7,510 bases of DNA from Desulfobulbaceae bacterium (GTDB lineage: Bacteria > Desulfobacterota > Desulfobulbia > Desulfobulbales > Desulfobulbaceae), in contig JALVAI010000299.1 of assembly GCA_027011235.1 (NCBI GenBank), positions 1 through 7,510 on the forward strand, in the 5' to 3' direction. Shown piece after piece: positions 6,420-7,510 of the stretch. Under the pieces are notes generated by a model. That model was not told the DNA's origin. It made no database searches and saw nothing but the letters and a program-made list of their open reading frames with translations. Position numbers and translations under genes: made by a program. Numbering within the stretch: the first letter of the stretch is position 1; each line of letters opens with the position of its first letter.

Positions 6420-6566
6420 GATGAACTCGTAAAAAGTCCAGATATACAGGTAAGCGTAGACTCCGAGGAGTAGTGTTCTGTGGCGGGTCTTGACTATACA
6501 TGTTGTATGCCCACGAATCGCCACAGGACACACGACGCAGTAGATCGAAGTTTTTACGACGCCATC
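6420..6566. mobile_element. MITE-like palindromic element with flanking duplication
   Basis: A 147-bp element beginning GATG and ending CATC. Its ends form imperfect terminal inverted repeats: GATG-3 nt-TCGTAAAAA at 6420-6435 matches TTTTTACGA-3 nt-CATC at 6551-6566, with weaker complementarity continuing inward for about 15-20 bp. It is flanked by the direct repeat ACTATT (6414-6419 and 6567-6572); the shared word extends to ACTATTGA if the boundary is shifted. The interior is a second nested palindrome (6473-6531). There is no credible protein inside. Non-coding, palindromic, with inverted ends and target-site-like duplication are the marks of a non-autonomous miniature element. It separates hpnM from ispH. 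Element boundaries are uncertain by a few bases (ends TGATG/CATCA with a 4-bp CTAT duplication are equally possible). Confidence 0.6.
6473..6531. repeat. Nested stem-loop at the core of the MITE-like element
   Basis: GTGTTCTGTGGCG (6473-6485) pairs with CGCCACAGGACAC (6519-6531) over 13 positions, the single mismatch being a T-G wobble. Inside its loop sits a second perfect hairpin, ATACA-TGT-TGTAT (6496-6508). On transcription this would form a stable structured RNA. No T-run follows, so it is not a standard terminator. Confidence 0.6.
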
Positions 6567-6664
6567 ACTATTGACATTCTTTCCAAAGATGGCAACCTTA
6601 CAGGGGCAGGATTTACTGATCGCTCCTACCGGATAACCAAATTTCAAACAAACTTGTTGATCAC

Positions 6665-6670
6665 AAAAGG
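6665..6670 (+). promoter_or_regulatory. Ribosome binding site of ispH
   Basis: AAAAGG ends 5 nt before the ATG at 6676 and supports that start, which also begins exactly at the family's conserved N-terminus. Nothing resembling a good -10/-35 pair is seen between the MITE-like element and this site. Confidence 0.55.
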
Positions 6671-6675
6671 CAACC

Positions 6676-7510
6676 ATGGAAATATTGCTTGCAAAACCAC
6701 GAGGGTTCTGTGCCGGCGTCAAACGCGCCATAGCCGTCGTCAATCAGGCCCTGGAAAAATACGGGGCCCCGGTCTATGTCCTGCATGAGATCGTTCACAA
6801 TACCCATGTTGTCGGCACCCTGGCGGACAAGGGCGCTGTCTTTGTCGAATCCCTGGAAGATATTCCCACCGGGGCAATCACCATATTCAGCGCCCACGGC
6901 GTTGCCAAGGCCGTTGAAGAAAGGGCCAAAGCGCTAGGGTTACATACCATTGACGCCACCTGTCCGCTGGTGTCCAGGGTACACCGCCGGGTGGCCAGAC
7001 TCAACAAAATAGATTATGACGTCCTGATTATTGGACATAAAAACCATCCAGAGGTGGAAGGAACCTATGGCAGGGCCAATGGCAGGGTTCATATTCTCTC
7101 TTCCGAAGAAGATATTCATCGCCTGAGCATCGAGGATTCATCCAGGGTCGGATACGTCACCCAGACGACGTTGAGCATGGATGATGCCGGCAGGCTGATC
7201 GACCTGCTGAAAGAAAAATATCCGGAAATAGACATTCCTGACCGGACAGATATCTGTTATGCTACCCAGAACCGGCAAACGGCTGTCCGCGAGCTGGCCC
7301 GCGAGGTTGATCTGTTTCTGGTGGTCGGTTCAAAAAACAGCTCAAACTCAAACCGGTTACGCGAGGTTGCCGACAATGGAGGCGTCAAGGCCCACCTCAT
7401 AGACACGGCTGATGAAATTGATCCCGCCTGGCTCGAGGGAGTGGAAAAGATCGGTATTACCGCCGGAGCTTCTGCGCCCGAAATCCTGGTGGAAGATGTT
7501 ATCGCAAAAC
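6676..7510 (+). CDS. ispH: 4-hydroxy-3-methylbut-2-enyl diphosphate reductase (3'-truncated by window)
   Basis: 278 residues are visible and the frame is still open at the edge; only a short C-terminal tail should be missing. IspH (LytB) is the last enzyme of the MEP pathway, reducing HMBPP to IPP and DMAPP with a cytoplasmic 4Fe-4S cluster. The three cluster cysteines are present: C12 in 'PRGFCAGVKRA', C96 in 'DATCPLVSRVH' and C194 in 'DICYATQNRQ'. Substrate-binding residues are also in place: H41 ('HEIVHN'), H74 ('SAHG'), H124 and E126 ('HKNHPEVEG'), T164/T165 ('VTQTT'), the 'GSKNSSNSNRL' serines and asparagine (222-226) and S266 in 'GASAPE'. Numbering through E126 coincides with that of the E. 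coli enzyme. No S1-domain fusion can be judged from here. In a hopanoid producer it supplies the C5 units for squalene, but it is also an essential housekeeping gene, so proximity to hpn genes may be incidental. Confidence 0.97.
   Translation, partial: MEILLAKPRGFCAGVKRAIAVVNQALEKYGAPVYVLHEIVHNTHVVGTLADKGAVFVESLEDIPTGAITIFSAHGVAKAVEERAKALGLHTIDATCPLVSRVHRRVARLNKIDYDVLIIGHKNHPEVEGTYGRANGRVHILSSEEDIHRLSIEDSSRVGYVTQTTLSMDDAGRLIDLLKEKYPEIDIPDRTDICYATQNRQTAVRELAREVDLFLVVGSKNSSNSNRLREVADNGGVKAHLIDTADEIDPAWLEGVEKIGITAGASAPEILVEDVIAK

Noticed and set aside
6490..6518. TTGACT at 6490-6495 as a -35 box within the palindromic element
   Set aside because: The hexamer 17 bp downstream (ACGAAT) matches the -10 consensus at only 3 positions.
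6571..6600. Perfect TTGACA box at 6571-6576 as an ispH promoter
   Set aside because: No acceptable -10 box occurs at 15-19 bp downstream (best about 2 of 6), and the box is largely made by the ACTATT flanking repeat. It could still act with an activator.
6622..6629. GCTCCTAC resembling the end of a REP unit upstream of ispH
   Set aside because: Only 8 bp match and no palindrome follows; could be a decayed REP or chance.
6372..6743. - strand open frame of 123 codons across the 6336-6675 spacer and the ispH start
   Set aside because: It runs through the palindromic element and antisense into ispH, with no ribosome binding site or family resemblance.
6480..6788. + strand open frame of 102 codons overlapping the start of ispH
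   Set aside because: Begins inside the palindromic element and continues out of frame into ispH; no coding character.
1..7510. tRNA or rRNA genes
   Set aside because: No tRNA-like cloverleaf or conserved rRNA segments noticed on either strand by eye.

Overview
The window is a moderately GC-rich bacterial segment carrying part of a hopanoid (bacterial sterol-like lipid) locus. Five protein-coding genes out of six belong to, or sit in the supply line of, hopanoid metabolism: the C-terminal half of an HpnA-like sugar epimerase/reductase (left edge, + strand), an HpnL-like integral membrane protein, an HpnN-like RND/MMPL lipid transporter, an HpnM/MlaC-like periplasmic lipid-binding protein (- strand), and an IspH isoprenoid enzyme running off the right edge. 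The sixth gene is a membrane-anchored sulfotransferase-family protein on the - strand between hpnA and hpnL. Gene order and protein character (hpn genes, MlaC-like HpnM, compact IspH of about 280+ residues) suggest a Gram-negative bacterium. Desulfobacterota (former Deltaproteobacteria, e.g. Desulfobulbales-like) is my best guess, but it is an inference from family resemblance only.

Layout. 1-509 (+): 3' half of hpnA. 503-1627 (-): sulfotransferase, whose stop overlaps the hpnA stop tail-to-tail by 7 bp. 1628-2017: a 390-bp gene-free region packed with repeats: two blocks of degenerate direct repeats, a 10-bp inverted repeat, a small GC-rich hairpin, and two REP-like palindromes facing each other. 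2018-3010 (+): hpnL. 3013-5664 (+): hpnN, starting with GTG only 2 bp after the hpnL stop, so the two are almost certainly one transcriptional and translational unit. 5691-6335 (-): hpnM, convergent to hpnN with a 26-bp gap. 6336-6675: a 340-bp gene-free region holding a weak terminator-like hairpin and a 147-bp palindromic element with inverted ends and a short flanking duplication, consistent with a non-autonomous (MITE-like) insertion. 6676-7510 (+): ispH, missing only its extreme C-terminus.

How the genes fit together. IspH makes IPP/DMAPP, the C5 precursors from which squalene and then hopanoids are built. HpnA is associated with sugar or side-chain modification of hopanoids. HpnL, HpnM and HpnN are the membrane and periplasmic parts, with HpnN known in other bacteria to move hopanoids toward the outer membrane and HpnM resembling the soluble lipid carrier MlaC. 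No squalene-hopene cyclase or squalene synthesis gene is in the window. I do not see a clearly new multi-gene system. The points most worth a second look are the sulfotransferase embedded in the hopanoid locus, the facing REP pair with a compensatory base-pair change, and the MITE-like element upstream of ispH.
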